Below, in pieces: positions 25,760 through 39,200 of a stretch of DNA of 64,000 nucleotides (positions within the stretch are counted from its first letter, which is position 1; the number at the start of each line of letters is the position of its first letter). The notes under the pieces are model-generated. The model had not been told where the DNA came from. It was given only the letters and a program-made list of their open reading frames with translations, and made no database searches. Position numbers and translations under genes: made by a program. Source of the stretch: Trichinella spiralis (lineage: Eukaryota > Nematoda > Enoplea > Trichinellida > Trichinellidae); contig CM012955.1 of the NCBI GenBank assembly GCA_000181795.3, forward strand, positions 837,053-901,052, in the 5' to 3' direction.

Positions 25760-28700
25760 TCAACGTGTCGCCCATTTGGAAAGATTCATTGAAGGCAGAG
25801 ATGAGCAAGAAACAGCTTCGGATTCTTTCATTACTGTAAACGCGTCCTTCGGTACTTTACTGATACCTTTCATGTTGTCGCAAAGCAATTTCGACATGGA
25901 CACTTTTTCAATCTCTGCCAACTGATCTGGTCTAAAGATCTCTGGATTTTGGTAAAAGAATCTTAAAAATGAATAATACTATTTTATTTTCAATCTCTTC
26001 AGCTTCTTCAACCGCTGATACCAACCTATCACCGTCACGTAAACGACGGAACTGTTCAGCAATGAGACAAGCAAAAGTTGGACCAACCAAGCCATCAATT
26101 ACAGGATCTTCGAGTAAACCACCGACGTACAGGTCAATGTGATCTGAACATATTTTTAAATATAAAATTTCATAATTGATTAAATCAAAATCAAATAAAG
26201 TGAATTGACCTGTGTGCTTGTAGGTTTGGTGGAGGTTGTTTCTCAAGTTTGGATCGAGAATTTCGTTGCTGAGGTCGTCAAATGTTCGGGCTTTTTTCAA
26301 TCCGCAAAATTCTCGGTATTTGTTGTAAGAAGGAAGACCATGGTCACGACCACGTTGTACATTCGTCGACGCCAAATCTGTACTGCCGAACATATTTTCC
26401 GTCACTGACGTAGTTACCCTTTGTGGTCTTTTCACTTCCATGATCAAGTGGCCCCGCATCACCGGTTCAATACCACCTTCGAACAGTAATCTAGCAGGTC
26501 GTAGAACCCCCTGATCAAATCTGAAATTGTAATTTTTACACCATTATGCAGCCATATATTAGTAGATGAAATTGCAAAAACAAAAAAATCCTGCAAACTT
26601 TACAAAATTACAGTCTTACAGTATTATGGTGGAGAAAACTTATCACAAAACAATAAAGTTGCTGTGAGTTCACCTTATTTTGCCATTTGGCACTGCGTTT
26701 CCGTGCTCATCGGCCCGTTCGTAGAATTCAGTTATCATGGCATGACCAAATCGCATTGCGGCAGTTGTGAATTCATTTATAATCGACGGATTGACGTTCG
26801 GATTATATCCAGTGTAATTGCCCATCAAAGAATTGTATCTTATACCAAGAATTTTTGGCAAATATTCTTTGTAAGTAATTGCTTGAATAATAGATCCTAC
26901 AATTTTCCGTGTCTCTTGGAAAACACGCTCCGCACTCCAAGATGGATTCAGTTTGAGAAGCTGTTGAGCGATTCGGTTGTGCTCACGCAAGAAAACAGCG
27001 TGAACACCGACGAGAGAAAGGAAAAGGGTCCCTCGGTTATCACCAACATCTAAGTTAGCATTGCAGTTGTTTGGCCCGAAGCATGTATGCGGATTGAACG
27101 GCGGCATGACGTGGTTGTTGAAGAAAGTGATACGCATCATACCCGTTTTGGAATCTTTGAGACGCAACGAATCTGGCAAACTGCTCGAGTAAATTGCCGA
27201 ACCGTCCAAAAATGCTGTATTTTCATTGACTTGCTCCCTTTTGGATTGTGCACCTAAACTACGCTGAAAAGATCTTTCACAAATTATGCAAATGAAATAA
27301 TACAATTACCAGTTCCACATAGGGGACTTGATCTGGTGAAAAACAGACAACACGGTGGTCGAGCACATCCAAATCTTGGATCGACTGTTTCAACTTTTAT
27401 TGGGAAACATCTGCCTGGTATATCTGTGCAAGAGCCACACCGATCCGCTGGAAGCAGAGATGTTCTGCTGATGTCGTGAACAATAAACTGGCCAAATGGC
27501 ATCAAAAGCATATTGCCTTTGCTGCTGGTGACGAGTTGTGGAGAACTGAGCAAGAAACGCGTCGCCTCTCTAGCACTTGGACGGCTTCCTGGTCGAGTAG
27601 CTGAAACAACGTTTAACCAATTTGTGTTATGAGTAGGCTTATACAAAAAATTCTATCCATTGATATTTAAGGTCTTTTAGTAGAGAAGTTCAAACCTTTT
27701 AACCAAAAAATCATATCAAGAATCAATCGAAAACGAACAGTCAAAAGAATAACGACGCAGCTAGTATTGTACTTACAGATTGGTGTACTAATTCCATCTT
27801 CATAAACAGCAGGTAAAATACGATTGAAAGTCGTTCCCGCGGCACCGATTAAAGGGTTTCTCAAGTTGTTGCAAGTTCCATCTAGTGTTCGATACATTGC
27901 GTGGAAGCACATGTTACGACTGCAATCGCTGGTGTCCTGCTCCCTGAAACATCCCATCATCTGATTGTTCGTCACCATATCTCTTGCAGACAAAAGACGA
28001 CGACTTGTCGCATCTAAAAATCAACATATATAATCACAAAGTGAGGTCTTTTGAAAAATCCCCTCAAGAAACCTTCAAATACAACAATTGCTCCATTGCG
28101 CGACATTTCCTGAAATCGTTCAGAGCCATTCAAGCGTAACATTTCAGCACAGAACAGAGGATCATGTCCTCGACGAAGCATCTGCCGCGGTGGAGCTGCA
28201 GTTTGTTTCTTGGTCGTCGATACTGACGGTTGTGAAACCTTTTTTGCTTTTACTAAAATTATATTATTTATTTTTAATATTTTCTGTTTCGACAAAGTTG
28301 AGACAATGAAATGGCTTACATTTCTGTAATAATAATCAAGTCATGATGAACAAAAGTCATTCAACGTATTTATTGTTGCAATTTTTATGCTTTTAAGAAT
28401 TTGGTTATATATATATATATGAGAAATGTCCGTTGAGTTTTGTCAAAAATTGTCAAAATCAAAATGTGATGCAATTTGCTATTTTAATATATATATATAT
28501 ATATATGCGTTTGCAAAGTTGAAACCAAAACTAGCACTAGTAGAAACATTAAAAATTATTAAATGAATGTAAAAAACTGCAAGTCTGTGAATTGTGACGA
28601 AACCTGAGCTGAGTGTTATTGGAAAATTATCGTTTTAAACAGATACAACCCTGCTGAACACTTAAAAGTGTGTTACAAAGAAGAGAAAGCATTTTGCCAT

Positions 28701-31700
28701 AAAATTGATATAATTCGACAAGATACGCATCCAGAAAAGTTGTACTTGTATTCTAAACAGACCGTATATTTGATTTTAAAATTTCGAAATGATGCGTAAA
28801 AATAAGAATGGCCTGCAAAGCAGTCCTATATTTTGTCATTATGACGACGCACTCCTTGAACTCTTGCACCTAATAATATTTTACCATTTCCTAAAATATT
28901 TTCAAAATGGGTCATCAGTAAAGAAATCAAGCAGAGTTATGTCAGATTATGCTGCAAAAATCATTCACCATCCAACGCGTCAATAACAACAACGCTGAAA
29001 CATTTTCCACAAAATGAGCAAATTGCACTTTGTGCAACCAAAAATATGAATAAACGCCAATCAATCAAACTTGGCTGAATGAACTCTGACAACTCGAATA
29101 ATATTTTTAAAACAATGCTTCAATTTTATTGCATGCACCGCGTAGCATCATTTCTGCAAACATTTCTAAAGTAAAATGTGGAATAAATAAGTAGAAGAAA
29201 AAACAGATAATTTTTCAAAAAAAATGTCTTACATGTGTACAATGTTATGGTATATGCAACATTACATGTAACGCAAAAATTTATTAATCAACTTTTCCAA
29301 AGTGATTGTTGGATTATTGTTATCAACGATCAAATGCACTGCCTTTTGTTGAAATGCTCTTCTGCATGCAAATGCAGTTGTAAAACTTGCATTAATAATC
29401 ATTGTGATTGTTATGCAAAAGCAGGAATTTTGCATTTATTAAAATTTATTAAAAAGAACCTGAAAAGATACTTTGGAAAGAACTAAGCTGAGCTGAACTA
29501 AACTGATCTTGATCTGCTGACTTTGATTCAGCAGAAAATGTTCCATTTAGATGTAAAAATTTGCATAGCTATCTGTTGGTGTAGCTAAATAAACTGACCA
29601 ACAATAAGAAATTATCATGAAAATGTGGTCAAATTAATTTTTCGAATGCAAGCAACATCAGCAATATTGAACATTTGAAGCATATTGTTTGCATTTGTTC
29701 TATACTGCAAATTTTGATTATTTTTGACAATTGTTCTAAATGAAAAGTATAATGACAAAAAGATGTTGCAATTTTCAGAAACTGAATAAAAAAAAGAAAT
29801 AAAAAATTCAAAAAGAAAACCTTGCAATTCGTTTAATAAATAATATATAGCATTAATTGGAAATTTTCCCTTATTTTAACATCACTCTACAACATATGAA
29901 TAAACAAATATGAATGTGTTTAAAGCATGCTGTGTGTTGAATAGTAATTTTTGTTATTGTTGCTTGGAGCAAAAGTTCTACTATAAAAAATATATATTTC
30001 AGTGACCTTCTGAAGAATCAACTGCTGAAAACCTGAACGCCTTTTTATTGGTACCAAATTATTAAAATCTGCAGAGTTGATCAAAAATTGATAACTGATC
30101 AAAGGTAGTAGTTGAAATTAAAATTTTGACATTAAAATACAATTCCATTTTATGAAGACATCTACGAAACAAGTATTTGAAACAATGACAATAATGGCAG
30201 TTGCGTAAGAAAAATTTATGACATTTTGTGACTGCAAGCATTTACGTCATTCTTTCATAATTGCAAAAGTTGAAGGTGAAAATTTTACGTCTTATAACAA
30301 AAATAGTACATACAGACAAACGTATACAAAGATTTTATCAATTTTTATAATTCAAATATAATGACGTAAACACTAATCAAGGTTAAAAACTGTTCACAAA
30401 CAGTAAAACATTCTGGTCAAATGTTCAACAATAAATAAATAAATAAATAAATAAATAAGTAATACTGGCAGTGTTGCAAATGCAGCATTTTGGACAATAT
30501 TACCAATGTCAGTTGCATACTTTAAAGCAATACAATTTTGCAAGTGCAAGATGCGATCGACTAGTTCGCTTGGAACAAGAACTGTTGAAGGGAAAAAAGA
30601 TAGAAATGAAAGTAAAGAAAAGAAACAAATTTTAAAAATATCCTGAATTTCAGGTTGTAAATTCGCATAATCTTTTCCATTTCACGAGCTATTAATTCAA
30701 CAATAATGATTTCGTCACAATTGCATGAATCATTACGGTGAAAAGTGAAAAACTTGAGCATTATGAAAATATTTTCAAAAAAAAATAATTGAAGAAAAAT
30801 TGCACAGATTGCCATTGAATAAATTGCACAATTCACTTGGAAAACTTTCAAACAAAATTGAAATCATTTGTCTTCTGTTTTTTTTACTCCAAATTACTTT
30901 TCTGTTTTATTCAAATATGCAACAACTGCTCCAACCCAATTGAAAACTGGTATTCTGTAAGCATGAAAAATAGAATCCCACTTTTTTTCAAAAAAAACAC
31001 CCACAACTCTCCTTGAATACCTTTTCTCTTGTCATTATGTAGTACTCTCTCTCTCTCTCTCTCTTTCTTATTTTGCGGTTCAGATACAATGAAATGTGCT
31101 TCCATTGCTCACCATCCAACCGTCACTACAACTAGTGCAGAATTGTAAGAAAACAAACAACAACAACCGACTAACATCCCAACTTGAAGACTATTAAAAT
31201 AATGCAAAACTTCCAATATAAATTTCACCATTTAAAAAGTAAATGCAACTATTAAAAATAAACTCAGTTATTAAACTTTAAAATAAATACTGTGCAAAAG
31301 GTATTGCATGAAATTTCTTATCCATTTATCAAACTACATCTTACAAATGAAGAAAACAATTGCCTCACATTGGAAAGAAACTTTATGCCAGATATACCAA
31401 GTAATTTAAAGTTCAAGTCAAATATACTCATAAAAATCTAGTTCATGAATATCCATTGTTAAATATAAAAATTTGTAAAAACTCAACCAAAAATACTTTT
31501 TTGCGCTTTCAATTGTTAATCCTCTGCTATGGTTCCAAGTTCAAAATTGCAAAACATAAACTTATGAAAGAAAAAAATTTTTTCACCAACTCAAATTCCA
31601 AATTATCAAATTTCAAACTTACCGGATTCAGTTACCGGTGCTGCAGTTGTACTGTTGACAATTGTATTGGTATCATCGCATTTTCTGCATGAAATTTGGC

Positions 31701-31961
31701 AATTTCGAGTCATCCAATTTTTATTTGTCTCGCATTCTCCAATGCCAGCCCAAAATCCACACCACTCGTGTTGATCGCAACAATTTGTTGAGATGCATCG
31801 AAAATTTTTCGTTATCGGATCTGCTGCATGACTTAATAAACCTGTAAATTTGAAAAATTAATATCACCCAATAAATTATCAGTTATGTTTTCATCACCAA
31901 TAAATGAACCCAGTAGGCAAAATGTGATTGCTTGGATTTGAAAATTGTGCATCTTTGACAT
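25760..31961 (-). CDS. skpo: SKPO-type ShKT haem peroxidase, copy A, 733 aa
   Basis: Secreted animal haem peroxidase; nematode relatives act in cuticle cross-linking and defence. Exons: 31961-31898, 31841-31623, 28252-28073, 28013-27777, 27600-27310, 27253-26674, 26520-26210, 26143-26026 and 25961-25760 (TGA); all phases agree. Exon 1 encodes a signal peptide ([20 protein letters not shown]). Exon 2 encodes a ShKT domain (about 36-75; [32 protein letters not shown]) and a Thr-rich linker. The peroxidase domain runs from about 160 to 720: distal His275 with Ca-binding Asp276 ([10 protein letters not shown]), catalytic Arg motif LREHNRIA, proximal His in AAMRFGHAMI, and the [13 protein letters not shown] block. 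The acceptor of exon 6 is TTTAG at 27254-27258; the nearer CGTAG would break the frame. Intron 2 is 3.4 kb. Tandem partner of the gene at 36296-39886. Confidence 0.93.
28253..31622. other. Long intron 2 of peroxidase copy A
   Basis: A 3.4-kb intron, much longer than the 463-bp equivalent in copy B (39097-39559). It contains short TA runs near 28408 and 28486 and an ATAA tetranucleotide run at about 30430-30457. On the plus strand there is a Cys-rich patch at about 29355-29430, discussed as a finding. No confident gene inside. Confidence 0.6.
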
Positions 31962-32515
31962 GCCAATATCTGAAAGAATACAGATTAAACAATAATGTAT
32001 TGTATAATAAAGAATGGGTGGAGCTGTGATATAATTTTAAGTGAAAATTGAAAGATCCAATATGATGATCATGGTACTATTGGAAGAGACATATCATGGA
32101 AGCATCGCTGATGAAGATCAATGACGCAAAGTGAACGTGCCACAAGGTTAGTGGAAAATTTAAAATTTTATACATGACTGTGTTAGTAGGTTAGTAGTTT
32201 TACTTCGAAGGATCTCAACTGAAAACGTCAGACTGGTTGCAGCAGCAGCAGCAGTTTTGTAACCAACGTAAATGTTCTAAATTTAAATTCAATGCTTTCT
32301 AACAAAACTCTCTCTTTCTCCACTTTTGTCACTTTCTGTCATCATCATTAATTAATTATCATCAGCTTTCTACTTATCTCCCACACATCACACGCACGTA
32401 CACACAAGAAATCACGGCTAAACAAGCTTCATTGCATATCAAGCATTACATGATCATTTAAATCTATTACAAAATTCAATATCATTAATAACAAGCAGTT
32501 GTAATTTGCTGAACA
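31623..32515. repeat. Duplicated 5' block of peroxidase copy A
   Basis: Exon 2, intron 1, exon 1 and about 550 bp upstream are nearly identical to 39560-40445. From 31841 to about 32250 the two copies align at a constant offset of 7925 with only a few substitutions, including the non-coding sequence. Similarity fades beyond 32330 and ends near 32515. On the other side it stops abruptly at the exon 2 donor, where the intron sequences differ. Confidence 0.9.
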
Positions 32516-35500
32516 TCTTTCATGTTTCAAACCGTTGAAAATTTTACTTATTTTTTACATTTGCATCAGTTTCAATATCAGAGAAAAAATAACAAAGAAA
32601 TTATTAAAATGGTTATTAATCAAAGTTCTGCTTTTTGATCAATATTTGATAAGTGGCAATGCATTTTTTGCCTGAGGTGATTTGGCAGATAACAATTTGT
32701 CAATGTATGATTCAGTTTCACACCATTAACTGAAAGCAACGATATCTTCTTGTAAAGCTCTGTTGAAAATAATTGCAAAAATATGAAATTAATAATATAT
32801 TCACACATTATTTTTTCATTTCACACAATTTTGCATCATTCCAAAAGTGAACAATGATTCATTACTCATACGGTTAATTATTCGGTCCACTGACGTTGGC
32901 ATATATAGAACAGAACTGAAAGTTTCCGTTTTGAGGAAAACAGAATTTTTTACTAAATTTTTTTCGTTACGGAATTTCACTGTTCTCCAACAACTAATTC
33001 ATTTTGTCATAGTGTGAAAATAAAGTAGACTATGATGCAACAAACTTATTAACTATTTTTCACAAAAATGTAATGAATAATTGAAAACTCTTACGACTGA
33101 TTACTATTTTTAACAACAATTTTAATCTGGTTAATATCGGAATATTTGGAAATATTAAAATTTGCGCTTCAGCCTAAATCAAGGTGGAAATTTCTTTCAA
33201 TATAGCCTCTGCAACAATGGTACACAGCACGTAAGTTTTTCAAGACAAATTTCATACTATTGTAATCGATCGTGAACTGTGGAAATTTTCTAACAGTTTT
33301 CTATAATATATTCATTACACAATTTTACTAGGAACAAATTTCACATGATCTAAAAAGAAATGCGTTTTCTTTTGGAAGAAAATAAAATGCTTGTTTGAAT
33401 TCTTTTATTTGTTTTTTTTCTTTTGAAAATACCGACAATGCTCAAAAAAGATGGCATGATATAATTAAGAGGCATTAAAGGTTAATTTTTTCAAAAAGAA
33501 CACATAAGTTTGAAGTTGAGATGTATTATGAGAACGTCGTTCAGTTCAAATACCGCCTATTATAAAAGTACTATAAATGAATCTCTCTTTTCATATTTTT
33601 AATGAATAACTTTCTCATAAATTCATTGCAACGAAAACAACACAATCCCACATATAATCAACCTTCTTTTTTGGTACAGTACTAACATAAATTAATAGAA
33701 TAAACTGATTTTGTAGAATTCATTTGCCCTTGATGACGCACAGCTAGCAGCTGTAAGCAGAGGCGTATTGGGTTTTCTTGAATAGTAAAAAGTTTTCAGA
33801 GCATAACGTTGTAATTTGAATTTCATGCTTTACAATCTATTCGGCTATTTCTAGAAATCTCTGTGGGGTATAGCAGGGAAGCAACCAAATAAATGAATAT
33901 TTTGTTTCCAGTTTTCTCAACTGATCCTCTAGAACAGCAAAAATGATATGCATGTTCTTCGTATGTGTAGAGGCAAATTGCTTATTGACCATAACTAATT
34001 TAAATAGTTCTACTTGGCAATATTTATTGTTAAATTTGAAAACAATATTCATTGTTCAGATGATAAACGATAATTTCAATCATGTGGATATTCGAGATCT
34101 GATTTGGATCATTGAGTTGTAAAATTTTCAATAAACCCTTTGGCATTATTATTATTCTTCTTGCGACCCAAGCGTACTAAGAATAATGTTAAAGCTCTCA
34201 GTCGAATCACTGTTCCACTAAGCTCAACCCAACCAAATGTCCTACTTTTACCAATTTTATCAATGCAGATATTCATCGAAGATGAAAATGCCAAGAAAAA
34301 TATTGCCTGCTGAATTGTGATTGGTTCGTTCTGATTGTACGATGAAATGGTTGTAAAAATAAATAAATAAACATAGACGCTCAAATTTCAGTGTAAAATT
34401 AAAATAAAATTTTTATCGACAATAATACAACATTTGTGTACACGTTCACCAAGAGAATGGAAAAAATAATTGCAAGACAAAATTGATTACAAGTTTCTTT
34501 GAATGGAATGGAAACAAAGGTTGAAAAATATTACACAAAGTCCACTTACCATATTTTATTTTGCCCTGACAGCAGGTGCGACGAATTTTCGCTACATAAA
34601 TGGCAACGTTGGAATATTCTTTCCAAATAAAAACAACCACAAGTTTACCAATCAAAACAGGTTTGAAGACATATTATGCAAATATTCGCAAATGAAGTAG
34701 GTTGTTGGAATTTTTATACGAAACTTTAAATTCGTTGAACTTTTTCTGAAAAAATGAAAAAATAAAGTTAAAATTATTCAAAAAATAACATTTCAATAAA
34801 TTTATAAACACATTCCATTATAAATAACACTATTTACTTGTACTGTTCGAGCATTTTGAAATTGCAATACTTTTTCACCATTTGAATGGGTTTGAACAAA
34901 TTGATTCCAGCGAAACGTGTGGATGAATGGAATGATGGTGAAAAATTTGCCTAAACAAACAAATGACTTACAATATTCCATCTTCATCGATCAAGTAGAA
35001 ATTTCAGTAATGTAATTTAAAAATTGTCTTATTTATTTATTTATTTATTTTTATAAATATCTAAATTTGAAACAGAATACATATAGGGGAAATGAAATTT
35101 AAATTTCAAAACTCTCAATAAATTTTTTTAAAATTCAACAGATTTGAATAAGATTATAAAATTTCATATTCAAACATTTCGTTTGTCCGTGCAATTTGAA
35201 AATTCGACGTCAACGTCACAGTAATCAAGGCGTGAAGTGCGATTTGAAAATTTGGCACAGAAAAAAACCGTTAGAAAAAAAGTAGCAAAATCCTTGACTC
35301 ACAGGCAAGCGTTTCTCAATTCGTCCGCTTTGGCCGACTTTACTTACCCGGTCATTTAGCGGTATGCCACACAATGTCGTCACTTTAAATTCACCGTTGC
35401 GTCGTACAAGCTGACCACGATCCTCTACATCTACATCTATATCTGCATATAGACCACGATGTCTTTTGGCCGCCAGATCAGACCAGAATCAAAATTTGCA

Positions 35501-36180
35501 TAAAAATTATCATAATTCCAAGCATGGATGTCAGCGACCGTCTTTGGAGATGATGTCGATCCAATTTCAAATTTCATCCCAACCGCCATTTTCAAATTTC
35601 ACTACTTTGATCTGTCTCTCTCTTGTTGAATGTGAGAGTGAAAGAAAAAATTTTTTCTTCTCTCAATTTTTCAGAAAATCAGCGAAAAATTTTTTCGAAC
35701 AAAAGGAGAAAAGAACTCAGACAAAATTCACATTTCCAGACATAATATCAACAATGATAGTTTTGACTGGAATTTTCCGAATGTCAATTTTAAAACCGGT
35801 TCGGCAGAGTAATTTCGCTTCCTCAGCGGCCGTTTTTCTCCGTTTCAAATCGGATCAGAGCAATTTGATTAATTTGCATATTTCAATGTCGCTAGATGGT
35901 TGTAGATTGTTGGTTATTGAAGAATATATTTTTTTTGTAATTTAATTTTTGCTCTCCAAGGCGAAACTGAATTCTTCTTGCATCACATCAAATCATTCTC
36001 TTTTTTATCTGTTTCTTTCTTTTAATATTAATAATCTGAATTCGCCAAAATGACGAAACTCAAACTACACAACGTTACAGTATGGTGCATATGTAAAAGG
36101 TACATTTCAACATAATCAATTCGAAGGTTACAGTATACAATGTAAATGTAAAATTTACACAATTCATTATTACAGTTATA

Positions 36181-36217
<37 letters not shown>

Positions 36218-36295
36218 AGTCTGACATCTGATGACTTGGAGACAATATTCAGATCATTACTTTTCAAATAAAGCTCATATTAATAACAAGATCCA
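32516..36295. other. Intergenic between tandem peroxidases
   Basis: Spacer between the promoter of copy A and the 3' end of copy B, with a TA microsatellite at 36184-36215. An exon-like stretch on the minus strand near 35350-35440, ending in CGG and GTAAGTAAAG, is discussed as a finding. The open frame at 35466-35945 (+) has no recognisable features. Confidence 0.45.
36184..36215. repeat. TA dinucleotide microsatellite
   Basis: About 32 bases of TA just downstream of the stop codon of peroxidase copy B, within its likely 3' flank. Confidence 0.85.
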
Positions 36296-39200
36296 TCAAG
36301 CGGATGACCATTTGGAAAGATCAACCGAAGGCAGAGATGAGCAAGCAACCGCTTCTGCATCTTTCATTACTGCAAATCCATCTTTTGGTGCTTTGCTGAA
36401 GCCTTTCAAATTTTCACAAAGCAATTTCGACATGGACACTTTTTCAATTTCAGCCAACTGATCCGGTTTAAAAATTTCTGGATTCTGGTAGAAGAATCTA
36501 AAAAGCAAACAAATCTTTTTAAACTATATTGTTTTTTATAATCCAATAATACAGTAATGATAATAACAAACCTATCACCGTCACGTAAACGACGGAACTG
36601 CTCAGCAATGAGACAAGCAAAAGTTGGACCGACCAAGCCATCAACTACAGGCTCTTCGATTAAGCCACCAACGTAGAGATCAATGTGATCTGGATAGAAA
36701 TTTTCAAACGTCAATAAAAAAAAATCAAAATCACTGAAATGCAAATTCACCCGTATGCTTGTAACTCTGCTGCAGATTGTTTCTCAAGTTTGGATCGAGA
36801 ATTTCACTGCTCAGCTCATCAAACGTTAGGGCTTTTTTCAATCCACAAAATTCCCTGTAATCGTTGTAAGAACCAAGACCATGGTCACGACCACGTTGTA
36901 CATTTGTCGACGCCAAATCCGTACTGCCGAACATATTTTCCGTCACCGAACTGGTCACTCGTTGGGGCTTTTTCACTTCCATCATTAGAAGTCCACGAAT
37001 CACTGGCTCGATGCCACCCTCGAAAAGCAGTTTTGCTGGCTTCAACACGCCCTGATCGAATCTGAAATTAAAAAACAATATTATGCAGTATAATTTGAAA
37101 AACAAAAAATTTCACTTATTCTAATTATCATTTCTGTGAACTTATCCAATTGCTAATATTACCTCAGTTTAGCATGCGGTATCGATTTCCCGTGCTCATC
37201 AACTCGTTCATAAAACTCTGTTATCATACCGTGGCCAAATCGCATTGCGGCAGTTGTAAATTCATTTATAATCGACGGATTGACGTTCGGATTATATCCA
37301 GTGTAATTGCCCATCAAAGAATTATACCTTATACCAAGAATTTTTGGCAACCATTCCCTGTAAGTGATTGCCTGAATCATGGCACCTATAATTTTCCTCG
37401 TCTCTTGAAAAACGCGTTCCACACTCCAAGTGGGATTCATCGCAAGAAATTGTTCAGCAATTCGGTTGTGCTCACGCAAAAATACCGTATGGACACCCAC
37501 AAGAGCAATGAAAATCGACGCACGATTGTCTCCAATGTCGAAATTAGCATTGCAGTTGTTTGGCCCGAAGCATGTATGCGGATCGAACGGCGGCATGACG
37601 TGGTTGTTGAAGAAAGTGATACGCATCATACCCGTTTTGGAATCTTTGAGACGCAATGAATCTGGCAAACTGCTCGAATAAATAGCTGAGCCATCCAAAA
37701 ATGCTGTATTTTCATTGACCTGCTCCCTTTTGGATTGTGCACCTAAACTACGCTAAAAAGATCCTTCACAAATTATGCAAATGAAATAATACAATTACCA
37801 GTTCCACACAGGGGACTTGATCTGGTGAAAAACAGACAACACGGTGGTCGAACACATCCAAATCTTGGGTCGATTGTTTCAACTTTTATTGGGAAACATC
37901 TGCCTGGTATATCTGTGCAAGAGCCACACCGATCCGATGGAAGTAGAGATGTTTTGCTGATGTCGTGAACAATAAACTGGCCAAATTGCATCAAAAGCAT
38001 ATTCCACTTTCCACTCGTAACAAGTTGAGGAGAACTCAACAGAAAACGTGTAGCTTCTCTAGCACTCGGGCGACTACCAGGTCGATTGGCTAAAAAAAAT
38101 TAAATATAACTTCAAAATTCACATTATTCCCCACAATTTGTAATGTTCAGCTTAAATGAATACTTTTATTCATTATATTTGCATATTATCATCGAAACTT
38201 CTATTTTGCTCCTTCTAACAAAAAATAATGCATAATAAAATATGAAAAATATCTTGTTGATTCAAACGGCATACTGTAATGCAAAACTGCCTTAACATTA
38301 ACACATTAATATAAATGAAGTGCTTACTTTTTAATTTTTCAACAAAGTGACCTGTTTAGCAGGTTAAAATTTTTAATAATCACAACATAGTAACTGTATA
38401 AAAATCAAATCGATCCCAAGACGAAAAATTGCATCACGGATTATCAAAATGCAATGAAGACAGCAAATAATAAAGTAAGATTAAGTGAAAATGAAAGTTT
38501 CATAGACATGCTGTTATTACTTATTTAAATAACGTAAAAATCAAAATAGTTCATATAAAGTTCAAAAGAAGTACTGTACTTACAGATTGGTGTCCCAAGT
38601 CCATCCTCATATACAGCTGGCAAAATACGATTGAAAGCCGTTCCTGCAGCTCCCACTAACGGGCTTCTCAAGTTGTTGCAGGTTCCATCCAATGTTCGAT
38701 ACATTGCATGGAAGCACAAGTTGCGACTGCAATCGCCACTCTCTTGCTCCCGGAAACATCCCATCATTTGATTGTTCGTCATCATATCTCTCGCAGACAT
38801 AAGACGACGATTTATTGCATCGAAAAATTAAATCCAATCATTATGACAAAAGCAGTTATTTTTTAAAAAAAATTATTTAAACAAACCTTCAAATACGACA
38901 ATAGCTTCATTGCGTACCATTTCCTGAAATCGTTCAGATCCATTCAAGCGTAACATGTCAGCGCAAAACAGAGGGTCATTTCCTCGACGAAGCTTCAGCC
39001 TTGGTAAAGTTGAATTTCCCTTGTCGGATGTCGGAACATCAACTGCTTGCTGTGTTGTAAGGTGCAATGAAGCTGGATTTTGCTTCGTTGTAAACACTTG
39101 GAACAGAAATAGTTTCCATTAATAGAAACTTATTAAAAAACTATTTGAACTGTTTCTAAAATGTACCATTTCATATTAGACAATAATTCGATTAAATTCA

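Noticed and set aside
27254-27310. Apparent frame conflict or non-canonical intron between exons 5 and 6 of the peroxidases
   Set aside because: Using the acceptor at GTTTAG, 10 bases further on, gives the expected [11 protein letters not shown] junction in phase 1 in both copies; no unusual splicing is needed.
35346-35470. N terminus of an inward-rectifier potassium channel on the minus strand
   Set aside because: Only a vague LVRRNG-like resemblance; the following exons do not show the channel pore or membrane pattern.
35466-35945. 159-codon open frame on the plus strand
   Set aside because: No recognisable domain, biased Phe/Ser/Lys composition and no supporting splice or promoter context.
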